From S012-113 sp965368405 (lineage in GTDB: Bacteria > Bacteroidota > Bacteroidia > Cytophagales > Cyclobacteriaceae), in assembly GCA_965368405.1 (NCBI GenBank), contig CBDUMS010000116.1, positions 1 through 8,276 on the forward strand: a stretch of DNA of 8,276 nt, written 5' to 3'. Made by a program: the position numbers and the translations under genes. Shown here piece by piece: positions 1 to 6,282 of the stretch. The notes beneath the pieces were generated by a model. The model saw nothing but the letters and a program-made list of their open reading frames with translations, was not told the origin of the DNA and made no database searches. The first letter of the stretch is position 1; each line of letters starts with the position of its first letter.

Positions 1-17
1 AACCTTTTTTTATTCAT
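1..17 (-). CDS. Possible start of a leftward gene cut by the window edge
   Basis: An ATG on the minus strand at 17-15 opens a frame reading M-N-K-K-R before the sequence ends. It lies about 19 bases downstream of a good Bacteroidota-type -7 element (36-43), which would give a very short leader, as is common in this phylum. Five codons are far too few to identify a product or to prove that this is a gene. The frame is also open upstream to another ATG at 89-87, but that longer version would run through the promoter. The start is therefore inferred only from the spacing to the promoter. The promoter could instead serve an RNA gene outside the window. Confidence 0.25.
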
Positions 18-35
18 CCCGCCCAAAAGCGAGTG

Positions 36-65
36 CAAAAATAGAGAATATAAATTGCAACACAA
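36..65 (-). promoter_or_regulatory. Leftward promoter, TTG-N19-TATTTTTG
   Basis: On the minus strand a TTG (65-63) is followed after 19 bases by TATTTTTG (43-36). This matches the Bacteroidota primary-sigma pattern of TTG, 17-23 bases, then TAnnTTTG. The -7 element continues into GCACTC, as in two other promoters in this window. Transcription would start near position 30 and leave the window leftward. Confidence 0.5.
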
Positions 66-118
66 TACTTTCAAGAAAAAATATTGCATAAAAATTTACC
101 CTGCTATTTGTGCTTAGC

Positions 119-137
119 CCCTGTGACTTTTACAGGG
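119..137 (-). other. Small hairpin at the predicted 5' end of a leftward transcript
   Basis: A perfect 6-bp inverted repeat, CCCTGT (119-124) and ACAGGG (132-137), encloses a 7-base loop. No T-tract follows it on either strand, so it does not look like an intrinsic terminator. It begins where a transcript from the promoter at 142-171 is expected to start. The RNA would then open with a stem-loop, which could affect mRNA stability. That role is inference. Confidence 0.4.
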
Positions 138-141
138 AGTG

Positions 142-171
142 CAAAGATACTTTATCTGCAGATCAAAACAA
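142..171 (-). promoter_or_regulatory. Leftward promoter, TTG-N19-TATCTTTG
   Basis: On the minus strand a TTG (171-169) is followed after 19 bases by TATCTTTG (149-142), a full match to TAnnTTTG, and then by GCACTCC. The spacer contains a perfect 10-bp palindrome, ATCTGCAGAT (154-163). The promoter lies just past the purA stop codon and points away from it, so it should serve the next gene to the left. No convincing terminator for the purA operon is visible in 172-202, only a 5-bp A/T inverted repeat overlapping the stop codon. Read-through into this transcript is therefore possible. Confidence 0.55.
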
Positions 172-199
172 TATAAGTCCTAGAAATAATTCCTTGTAA

Positions 200-1465
200 T
201 TAAAAAACTGTTTCTGTCCGATCTGGGCCAATAGAAACCAGGGTAATAGGAACTCCAACTTCCTGTTCTATATATTTAATATATTTCATTAGTTGGTAAG
301 GCAGTTCATCTAAGGAGCCTGGTATTGAATCAAATACCTTCCAACTCTCAAATGACTTATATATAGGTTCAACAATCATGGAGTCCACTTCAAATGAAAG
401 CTCATCCGTCTCTGACCCATCAGGCAGGCGATACCCAGTACATACTTTTACTTCATCAAAAAAGCTAAGTACATCCGCTTTCATCATATAAAGCTGGGTA
501 ACCCCATTAATCATCACCGAATACTTAAGTGCGGGAAGATCCAACCATCCGGTTCTTCTGGGTCGGCCAGTAGTTGCACCAACCTCATGGCCGTGCTCTC
601 GTAGAGATTCCCCAACTTTATCGTGGAGTTCTGTAGGAAACGGGCCACTACCCACTCGGGTACAATAGGCCTTAAATATACCATAAACCTCTCCTACCGC
701 CGATGGTGGAATACCTAACCCTGTACAGGCACCAGCAACCATGGTATTAGAACTTGTAACAAAAGGATATGATCCGAAATCAATATCGAGCAAAGACCCT
801 TGCGCACCTTCTGCTAATACCGAACTAAACTCCTTTAGCTTCTTATTGACAAAATACTCACTATCCACCATCGTAAAGCCTTTCAAGAATTCAATCGCCT
901 CAAAGAATCCTTGCTCAGCATCTTTTATATTATACTTAAAGGACAGAAAATCGAGCTTCTCAATATGCTTACTCTTCAGTGCTTCGTACCGTGTTACAAA
1001 GTCATCCGATAGGATATCACCAACGCGTAAACCAACTCTGCCAATTTTATCCTGGTAAGTGGGTCCTATCCCTTTTAGAGTAGAGCCTATTTTATCTTTG
1101 CCCTTAGATTCTTCATAGGCAGCATCGAGCAACCGGTGGCTCGGTAAAATCAATTGAGCCTTCTTAGATATAAACAAGTTAGCCTTTGGATTAGCATTTA
1201 GTTCTTCTAAGGCCTCAATTTCTCGCTTAAAGATTACAGGATCAAGAACAACTCCATTACCAATAACATTACTAATGCTCTCACGAAAAATACCGGAAGG
1301 GATTTGATGCAATACATGTTTAATGCCATCAAACTCGAGGGTATGCCCTGCGTTTGGGCCTCCTTGAAACCGTGCTACAACATTATATTTTGGGGCAAGA
1401 AAATCAACAATTTTTCCTTTCCCTTCATCTCCCCATTGAAGACCAAGTAATATATCTACTTTCAT
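200..1465 (-). CDS. purA: Adenylosuccinate synthetase
   Basis: This cytoplasmic enzyme joins IMP and aspartate using GTP to form adenylosuccinate, the first committed step from IMP to AMP. The 421-residue length is close to that of E. coli PurA (432). Seen in the sequence: the N-terminal phosphate-binding loop QWGDEGKGK (10-18) with the catalytic Asp13; NAGHT with the catalytic His41; GSTLKGIGPTYQDK (127-140) for IMP binding; AEGAQG (218-223); RVGSGPFPTE (270-279); TTGRPRRTGW (298-307), the IMP/aspartate loop; the guanine-recognising KADVL (329-333); and GPDRTE near the C-terminus. All key positions are intact. The start is the ATG at 1465-1463, directly before the conserved N-terminus. It lies 48 bases after the STAS gene with no clear promoter between, so it is probably the last gene of the rel-fur-STAS-purA transcription unit. 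E. coli PurA is inhibited by ppGpp, which makes the linkage to rel notable. Confidence 0.97.
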   Translation of the reverse strand: MKVDILLGLQWGDEGKGKIVDFLAPKYNVVARFQGGPNAGHTLEFDGIKHVLHQIPSGIFRESISNVIGNGVVLDPVIFKREIEALEELNANPKANLFISKKAQLILPSHRLLDAAYEESKGKDKIGSTLKGIGPTYQDKIGRVGLRVGDILSDDFVTRYEALKSKHIEKLDFLSFKYNIKDAEQGFFEAIEFLKGFTMVDSEYFVNKKLKEFSSVLAEGAQGSLLDIDFGSYPFVTSSNTMVAGACTGLGIPPSAVGEVYGIFKAYCTRVGSGPFPTELHDKVGESLREHGHEVGATTGRPRRTGWLDLPALKYSVMINGVTQLYMMKADVLSFFDEVKVCTGYRLPDGSETDELSFEVDSMIVEPIYKSFESWKVFDSIPGSLDELPYQLMKYIKYIEQEVGVPITLVSIGPDRTETVF

Positions 1466-1513
1466 ACGTTAAAAACTCAAAAACTGTTATTCTGATTTAT
1501 AGCTTATATTGAA

Positions 1514-1855
1514 TTAGGCAACCATTCCAGCCTTGGCATCCGTTACTGATTCGAATACTTTAAAAATTGCCTGCAATTTGGTTATGATTAATAATTTTTG
1601 AACACTTTCCGATGGGTTAATAAGGCATAATTCACCCCCTTTATTACGAACCTTGGTCAATAAGGTAATCAACACACCGATACCACTGCTATTGATATAG
1701 CGGACATCACTAATGTCGATCACTACATTCAGGTTACCGTTAGTATTATAATCTTCAAGTGTAGCAATTATTTCAGGACCGTTTTCCTCACCAATCAAAT
1801 CACCCGACAAGGCAACAATCAAGAAATTATCTTCTTCTTTAAAATGATATTCCAT
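1514..1855 (-). CDS. STAS-domain anti-sigma-factor antagonist (SpoIIAA/RsbV-like)
   Basis: This is a 113-residue protein consisting of a single STAS domain. Family members bind and release an anti-sigma kinase, or another partner, according to the phosphorylation state of one serine. Typical elements are visible: the early strand FLIVALSGDL (11-20), VVIDISDVRYINSSGIG (44-60) containing the phospho-acceptor motif, and GGELCLINP (73-81). By alignment with SpoIIAA, Ser57 in N-S-S-G is the likely phosphorylated residue; the usual Asp before the serine pair is Asn here. The chosen start is the ATG at 1855-1853. An in-frame ATG at 1903 would add 16 lysine-rich residues that overlap the fur gene and resemble no STAS N-terminus. 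With the chosen start, one base separates it from the fur stop codon, suggesting translational coupling. No RsbW/SpoIIAB kinase, SpoIIE-type phosphatase or alternative sigma factor lies in the window, so its partner is unknown. Confidence 0.88.
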   Translation of the reverse strand: MEYHFKEEDNFLIVALSGDLIGEENGPEIIATLEDYNTNGNLNVVIDISDVRYINSSGIGVLITLLTKVRNKGGELCLINPSESVQKLLIITKLQAIFKVFESVTDAKAGMVA

Positions 1856-1856
1856 T

Positions 1857-2324
1857 TTATTTTTTCTCTTCTTTTTTTGTCTGGCAATCACCACAAATTC
1901 CATAGAGGTTCAACGAGTGATGCAAAATCTTGAAATTAAGCAGCTCACCAACCATCACCTGAATATTATGAACACGCGGGTCACAAAATTCAACAACTTT
2001 ATGGCACTCTGTACAGATCAAATGGTCATGCTGCTTATACCCATATGATTTTTCGAATTGAGCCAGGTTTCTACCAAATTGGTGTTTGCTCACAAGGTCA
2101 CACTCCACCAATAAATCTAAAGTATTGTATACTGTAGCTCTGCTTACCCGATAATTTTTATTCTTCATGTAGATATACAGCGATTCCACATCGAAATGAC
2201 CATTTCGTGAATATATCTCCTCGAGTATTGCGAAACGTTCTGGCGTCTTGCGCAATCCTTTGTTTTCGAGGTAGGCAGTAAAAATCTTTACGACCTCGGG
2301 AAATCCAGCATGATTTACATCCAT
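1857..2324 (-). CDS. Fur-family metal-dependent transcriptional regulator
   Basis: A 155-residue protein of the Fur/PerR/Zur family: dimeric DNA-binding repressors that sense Fe, Zn, Mn or peroxide. It has the N-terminal winged helix (about 15-90) with recognition region YRVSRATVYNTLDLL (58-72), then the dimerisation and metal domain. Two CxxC pairs (Cys104/Cys107 and Cys144/Cys147) should hold the structural zinc. HDH (99-101) together with His43 and Glu112 would form the regulatory site. Glu112 sits where PerR has Asp104; Glu at this place is typical of Fur and of low peroxide sensitivity, so a metal sensor is more likely than a peroxide sensor. The exact metal cannot be decided from sequence. 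It lies 37 bases after rel and is followed after one base by the STAS gene. A TATATTTG element (minus strand, 2351-2344) about 20 bases before the start may provide its own promoter. The start is the first ATG of the conserved frame. Confidence 0.92.
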   Translation of the reverse strand: MDVNHAGFPEVVKIFTAYLENKGLRKTPERFAILEEIYSRNGHFDVESLYIYMKNKNYRVSRATVYNTLDLLVECDLVSKHQFGRNLAQFEKSYGYKQHDHLICTECHKVVEFCDPRVHNIQVMVGELLNFKILHHSLNLYGICGDCQTKKEEKK

Positions 2325-2343
2325 TCTCTACTTAATTCTGCCT

Positions 2344-2351
2344 CAAATATA
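2344..2351 (-). promoter_or_regulatory. Candidate -7 element before fur (TATATTTG)
   Basis: The minus strand reads TATATTTG, a perfect match to the Bacteroidota -7 consensus TAnnTTTG, between the rel stop codon and the fur start. It would give a leader of roughly 13 bases. No TTG is found at the proper distance upstream, where the sequence is the 3' end of rel, so this may be weak or activator-dependent. It could let fur, STAS and purA be transcribed separately from rel. Confidence 0.35.
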
Positions 2352-2361
2352 GTGCAACTTA

Positions 2362-4617
2362 TTACTTTTTGGACGCTCTGTCTGTTCGTTGGGCGTAGGT
2401 TTCTTTCTTCCGCTTAACTTTCACCACTCCCTCAACATTTTCTATCTGATGCACAAGAGCCCTTAACATAGATTTATCATCGATGTAAAGCGATATTTTT
2501 CCTTCAAAGATTCCGGTATCCGTATCAATGGTTATCGATCGCATATTTACATTATGCTCATTCGAGATAACCTTCGTAACATCACTGATAAGTCCCAATC
2601 TGTCGGTTCCAATAATCTCAAGATCCACAATGAACGACGCTTTGTGTTTAGATGCCCATTTAGCCTTAATTACGCGGTGCCCATGACTAGAAAGTAATTC
2701 AGGAGCATTCGGGCAGGAAGTCCGATGGATTTTTATTCCCTCCGACACTGTGACAAAACCAAATACATCATCTCCAGGTATAGGATTACAACATAGTGCG
2801 ATATTATAATCGATAACATCAAGATCTTCTCCTATAAACAAAATGTCACTGTCCTGATCCTCTACGTTCTTTTGTTTCTTAATTTTTTTAAGCTCCTGAA
2901 TGTTTTTTGGTCTGACTTTTTGCTTCGACTGCTCAGTAATAGAATCTTTAAACTGCTTAAAATGCTTTGAGTCGACCAGGCCTTTACCAACACTATAGAG
3001 AAAATCGGTAGTTGTATTGAAATGGAAGAATTGGGTTAACTGATTATAGGTATCGCTGGTTACAGTAATCTTTAATTGCTTGAGTTTACGTTGGACAACC
3101 TCTTTACCGATATTGGCTATTTGCCGTATTTCATCCTTAAGACCATGTTTTATCCCTGATCGTGCCTTTGAGCTAACCACGAACCTAAGCCAGTCTTCGC
3201 TTGGCTTCTGTTTTGAAGAAGTGAGAATCTCAACCTGATCGCCGTTCTGCAGGACATGGTTTAAGGGTACTAGTTTTTGATTCACCTTGGCACCAAGACA
3301 GGATAATCCGACCTCTGTATGGACCTCGAAAGCAAAATCTAAGGCTGTAGCCCCATAGGCTAGCGTTTTTAGATCACCATTGGGAGTAAACACGAAAACT
3401 TCATCCTGATACAAATTCGCTCTAAACTCATCGACAAAATCAAGTGCCGAAGTCTCGCTATTTTCGAGCATTGCTCGTACATCTGCGATCCAGGTTTCCA
3501 GCCCTCTTCCTCGCTGTTCAGGCTTGTCTTTGTATTTCCAATGGGCCGCAAATCCCTTCTCTGCGATTTCATCCATGCGTTTGGTCCGTATTTGAACTTC
3601 CACCCATTTCCCGGTACGACTCATTACTGTAGTATGCAGCGATTCGTAGCCATTCGCCTTCGGTGTACTTACCCAATCACGAAGACGATCTGGGTTTGGG
3701 CTATAATAATCGGTTACAAGTGAGTAAACTTGCCAGCATGCAGCTTTCTCTGTTTCTTCGGAGGTATTAATTATTATACGTACCGCGAATAGGTCAAAAA
3801 CTTCTTCGAAGGGAATATTTTTCTTGCGAATCTTTGAAAGGATTGAATGGACAGACTTCACCCTTCCTTTAATACTAAAATCAAAACCATGCTCATTTAA
3901 TGATGAGTTTATTGGCCTGATAAACTTTTTTATAAATCGATCACGGGCTTCTTTACTGGCATCGATCTTTTTAACGATGTCATTATAAACATTCTGTTCG
4001 GTGTACTTAAGATGCAAATCCTCCAGTTCCGATTTAATAGCATAGAGGCCAAGCCTGTGGGCAAGCGGAGCGTACAGGAATATAGTTTCTGATGCAATTT
4101 TAAGTTGCTTGTGCTGTGGCATACTATCGAGAGTACGCATATTATGTAGTCTATCGGCAAGCTTAATAAGGATTACCCGTACATCATCAGATAAGGTAAG
4201 CAGCATTTTCCGGAAATTTTCTGCCTGACCAGAGCTGCCATACTCAAATACACCCGAAATTTTGGTAAGGCCATCTATAATCTTAGCTACCCTGGTGCCA
4301 AAAGAGATTTTTATATCTTCGATACTATAGTCCGTATCCTCAACGACGTCGTGCAGCAGTGCTGCGATAATTGATGTTGTACCTAGACCAATTTCTTCCA
4401 CACAAATTTCTGCGACAGCCAAAGGGTGCAGAATGTACGGCTCACCCGACTTCCTACGCATACCTTCATGCGCCGAAACGGCAAGGTTAAATGCTTTTCT
4501 TATTTCCTTGGCATCTTCTCCTTTTAGAACAGGCTTCGCCTTCCTTAATAGCCGGCGATAGCTATTAACAATTTCTTTGTTTTCTCGCTCAAGAACTTCC
4601 GGTGAAATTTTACTCAT
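2362..4617 (-). CDS. rel: Bifunctional (p)ppGpp synthetase/hydrolase, RelA/SpoT family
   Basis: A full-length 751-residue Rel protein, which makes (p)ppGpp from ATP and GTP/GDP during amino-acid starvation and hydrolyses it otherwise. Domains in order: HD hydrolase (about 45-200) with His50, YILHPL (61-66), the metal-binding HDVVEDT (89-95) and ADRLHNMRT (154-162); synthetase (about 240-360) with FDLFAVRI (274-281), YESLHTTV (324-331), VEVQIRT (339-345) and GFAAHWKYK (355-363); TGS domain (about 405-466); a lysine-rich linker (about 555-585); the Cys-rich ribosome/tRNA-contacting region with CysCys609-610 and HRTSC (631-635); and a C-terminal ACT domain (about 661-735). Both catalytic halves are intact, so it is predicted to be bifunctional. 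The start is set at the ATG at 4617-4615 (MSKISPEV). The frame extends seven codons further upstream, but those codons show no family similarity. Upstream, TTTATTTG (4635-4628) and TATTTTTTG (4644-4636) resemble -7 elements, but neither has a well-placed TTG. Divergent from tRNA-Leu; likely first gene of the leftward operon. Confidence 0.95.
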   Translation of the reverse strand: MSKISPEVLERENKEIVNSYRRLLRKAKPVLKGEDAKEIRKAFNLAVSAHEGMRRKSGEPYILHPLAVAEICVEEIGLGTTSIIAALLHDVVEDTDYSIEDIKISFGTRVAKIIDGLTKISGVFEYGSSGQAENFRKMLLTLSDDVRVILIKLADRLHNMRTLDSMPQHKQLKIASETIFLYAPLAHRLGLYAIKSELEDLHLKYTEQNVYNDIVKKIDASKEARDRFIKKFIRPINSSLNEHGFDFSIKGRVKSVHSILSKIRKKNIPFEEVFDLFAVRIIINTSEETEKAACWQVYSLVTDYYSPNPDRLRDWVSTPKANGYESLHTTVMSRTGKWVEVQIRTKRMDEIAEKGFAAHWKYKDKPEQRGRGLETWIADVRAMLENSETSALDFVDEFRANLYQDEVFVFTPNGDLKTLAYGATALDFAFEVHTEVGLSCLGAKVNQKLVPLNHVLQNGDQVEILTSSKQKPSEDWLRFVVSSKARSGIKHGLKDEIRQIANIGKEVVQRKLKQLKITVTSDTYNQLTQFFHFNTTTDFLYSVGKGLVDSKHFKQFKDSITEQSKQKVRPKNIQELKKIKKQKNVEDQDSDILFIGEDLDVIDYNIALCCNPIPGDDVFGFVTVSEGIKIHRTSCPNAPELLSSHGHRVIKAKWASKHKASFIVDLEIIGTDRLGLISDVTKVISNEHNVNMRSITIDTDTGIFEGKISLYIDDKSMLRALVHQIENVEGVVKVKRKKETYAQRTDRASKK

Positions 4618-4644
4618 AATCCTTGTACAAATAAACAAAAAATA

Positions 4645-4675
4645 TTGCCGATGAGTAAAAATGTTGTTTTCTTTG
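4645..4675 (+). promoter_or_regulatory. Probable tRNA-Leu promoter, TTG-N20-TTTCTTTG
   Basis: A TTG (4645-4647) is followed after 20 bases by TTTCTTTG (4668-4675), matching the Bacteroidota -7 consensus at every fixed position except one (T for A). It runs on into GCACTCC, as does the leftward promoter at 142-171. Transcription would start near 4682 and give the tRNA precursor a leader of about 47 bases. It overlaps the region where the divergent rel promoter must lie. Confidence 0.5.
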
Positions 4676-4728
4676 CACTCCGTTTGCAGATGTGACGATT
4701 GAATGTAATCGACGCCTTTGTATAACCT

Positions 4729-4810
4729 GCGGATGTGGCGAAATTGGTAGACGCACTAGACTTAGGATCTAGCGCCGTGAGGCATGGGGGTTCGAGTCCC
4801 TCCATCCGCA
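4729..4810 (+). tRNA. tRNA-Leu, anticodon UAG
   Basis: A complete cloverleaf can be drawn. The acceptor stem GCGGATG (4729-4735) pairs with CATCCGC (4803-4809), with discriminator A4810. The D arm has a GCG/CGC stem. Anticodon stem CTAGA/TCTAG (4756-4760, 4768-4772) flanks loop CTTAGGA, with anticodon TAG at 4763-4765, decoding leucine CUN codons. A long variable arm with a GCC/GGC stem marks a class II tRNA. T stem GGGGG/CCCTC (4786-4790, 4798-4802) closes loop TTCGAGT. The discriminator A is the leucine identity base. The 3' CCA is not encoded (CAT follows the discriminator), so it must be added by nucleotidyltransferase. A hairpin terminator follows 13 bases later. Confidence 0.97.
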
Positions 4811-4823
4811 CATTGAAGTTATT

Positions 4824-4876
4824 AATCCCTTGATCACGATAGCTATCTGTATCGGGATTGAGGGATTTTATTTTAT
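4824..4876 (+). terminator. Intrinsic terminator after tRNA-Leu, upstream of tig
   Basis: A long inverted repeat pairs 4824-4841 with 4850-4867: 18 positions, two wobble pairs and one A-G mismatch, with an 8-base loop. A T-rich run (TTTTATTTTAT, 4866-4876) follows. This is the form of a rho-independent terminator and would end the tRNA-Leu transcript. It ends about 20 bases before the tig start codon, and no TAnnTTTG promoter is visible between the tRNA and tig. It may therefore act as a leaky terminator or leader structure for tig. Confidence 0.7.
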
Positions 4877-4896
4877 GGTTGTCAAAAGAAATAATA

Positions 4897-6231
4897 ATGG
4901 AAATTACATTAGACAAAAAAGGTACAACAGAAGCGTTAATTAAAGTTAGCCTAAAGCAAGACGATTATCAACCTAAGGTTGATCTAAAAGTTAAGGAATA
5001 TTCTAAAAAAGCAGATGTTAAAGGATTCCGTAAAGGAATGGTGCCTTCGTCGGTTATCAAAAAAATGTATGGCAAGTCCATTTTAGTAGACGAAATCAAT
5101 CATATTCTTTACCATAGCTTAGACAACTATATAAAGGAAGAAAAACTTAAAATAATTGGTGAGCCCATCCCCAATTATGATGATGCCAATACCATTGATT
5201 GGGACAATGACAAAGAGTTTGAGTTTCAGTATAATATCGGGCTCGTTGACGAGTTCAAACTTGATACGAGCAAAAAACAAAAAGTTACTCGATACGAAAT
5301 TAAGATTGATGCCAAAGTGAAGAAAGAAACTGTGGATAATCTTAAAGAACAGTACGGCACAATGACCAACCCAGAGGTTAGTGAGGATGGCGATTCGGTT
5401 TTTGGAAGCTTTACCAAAGAGGGAGTTGATGAAAAACAGGGAGTACTGGACCTAAACCTTCTCGACAAGAAAGATGCAAAGAAATTCATTGGTATTAAGG
5501 CCGACGATCAGGTTTCTTTTGATATTCGCAAGACCTTAAAAGAGGATAGCTTGATTTCTCAGGTATTGGGTGTTGATATCAATGAGGCCCCAGCTGTTGA
5601 GGGTGAGTATACCTTCACGCTTAAAAATGTTAACCGCAAGGTGAACGCTGAAATTAATCAAGAGTTTTTTGATCGAATTTTCGGAAAAGATGCCATCAAG
5701 TCGGAAGATGAGTTTAATAAAAAGATTGAAGAGAGCATAACAGCGAACTATAGTAAGGAAAGCGATTACTTATTGGAACGTGATATTCGAGATCAGCTCG
5801 TAGAAAAGACTAAAATCGATACTCCAAACGACTTCCTTAAAGATTGGTTATTAGCAACCAATCAAGGCAAGGTAACGAAGGAGCAAATTGATGCTGAGTT
5901 TGATCTCTACCTTAAAGATTTAAAGTGGAGTCTTATCCGAAATAAAATTGCGGAAGACAACAATCTGCAAGTAGAAGAACAAGATATAACAGACAAAACC
6001 AAGTTAATCCTAGCAGAGCAATTTGGTGGACCTGCTATACTCGATCAACTAGGGGATAAGATGGATGAATTTGTGAAGTCGTATCTTGAAGCAAACGAAG
6101 GGCAGAATTATACCAACGTTGTTAATCAAGTGCTTGCCGACAAGGTTTATGGGTATCTGAAAGAGAATTTAACCGTTACCGATAAAAAGGTGTCGCTAGA
6201 TGATTTTAAGAAGCAGGTTGAGAAGAATTAA
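4897..6231 (+). CDS. tig: Trigger factor, ribosome-associated chaperone
   Basis: Trigger factor docks at the ribosomal exit tunnel and shields emerging chains. The product is 444 residues, close to the usual 430-450. The N-terminal domain carries the ribosome-binding signature GFRKGMVP (43-50), matching the family pattern GFRxGxxP at the same position as in E. coli. A middle region of about 130-250 occupies the place of the FKBP-type PPIase domain but lacks the expected IPGFE-type active-site motif. It retains only the opening EDGD (163-166) and the closing strand around 236-247. The C-terminal helical chaperone region (about 255-444) is charged and ends in a short lysine-rich tail. The start is the ATG at 4897, after an A-rich stretch; a TTG at 4858 in the same frame would run through the terminator hairpin and lacks family similarity. 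It is upstream of clpP and clpX, the order seen in many bacteria. A strong terminator follows it. No clear promoter was found. Confidence 0.92.
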   Translation: MEITLDKKGTTEALIKVSLKQDDYQPKVDLKVKEYSKKADVKGFRKGMVPSSVIKKMYGKSILVDEINHILYHSLDNYIKEEKLKIIGEPIPNYDDANTIDWDNDKEFEFQYNIGLVDEFKLDTSKKQKVTRYEIKIDAKVKKETVDNLKEQYGTMTNPEVSEDGDSVFGSFTKEGVDEKQGVLDLNLLDKKDAKKFIGIKADDQVSFDIRKTLKEDSLISQVLGVDINEAPAVEGEYTFTLKNVNRKVNAEINQEFFDRIFGKDAIKSEDEFNKKIEESITANYSKESDYLLERDIRDQLVEKTKIDTPNDFLKDWLLATNQGKVTKEQIDAEFDLYLKDLKWSLIRNKIAEDNNLQVEEQDITDKTKLILAEQFGGPAILDQLGDKMDEFVKSYLEANEGQNYTNVVNQVLADKVYGYLKENLTVTDKKVSLDDFKKQVEKN

Positions 6232-6257
6232 GAACCTATTGAATCATAAAATTGTTT

Positions 6258-6282
6258 AAGTCCCATACAGGGACTTTTTTTT
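6258..6282 (+). terminator. Rho-independent terminator after tig
   Basis: A perfect 7-bp stem, AAGTCCC (6258-6264) and GGGACTT (6270-6276), encloses a 5-base loop and runs into an unbroken T tract (6275-6282). It lies 26 bases past the tig stop codon. It should separate tig transcription from clpP, so the tig-clpP-clpX cluster is probably not one simple operon. Confidence 0.88.

Noticed and set aside
1..89. Longer version of the leftward frame starting at the ATG at 89-87
   Set aside because: It would pass through the promoter at 36-65, and its hydrophobic, Cys-rich translation resembles no family I recognise. The short start at 17 fits the promoter better, though neither is proven.
187..202. 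A/T inverted repeat (TAATT/AATTA) at the purA stop codon as a terminator
   Set aside because: The stem has only 5 A-T pairs and no T-tract follows on the minus strand, so it is too weak to call.
741..1058. 105-codon plus-strand frame inside purA
   Set aside because: It is fully antisense to a conserved enzyme gene, has low-complexity Ser/Lys-rich composition, no recognisable motif and no promoter.
1856..1903. Upstream start for the STAS gene adding 16 residues
   Set aside because: The extra residues overlap the fur coding region, are mostly Lys/Arg and precede the normal STAS N-terminus. The ATG at 1855-1853 gives the usual domain length.
4618..4638. Upstream start for rel adding seven residues
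   Set aside because: The added M-F-I-C-T-R-I is not family-like and would leave little or no leader after the candidate -7 elements. MSKISPEV is a more natural N-terminus.
4614..4916. 100-codon minus-strand frame lying over the tRNA-Leu gene
   Set aside because: It runs antisense through the tRNA and the rel start region. The MEGLEPP-like translation is a well-known artefact of reading tRNA-Leu genes backwards.
4875..4943. Small out-of-frame upstream ORF overlapping the tig start
   Set aside because: An ATG at 4875 opens 22 codons ending at TAA 4941-4943. It begins in the terminator T-run and has no other sign of being translated.
5226..5489. 87-codon minus-strand frame inside tig
   Set aside because: Antisense shadow of a real gene with Ser-rich, low-information translation; no conserved motif.
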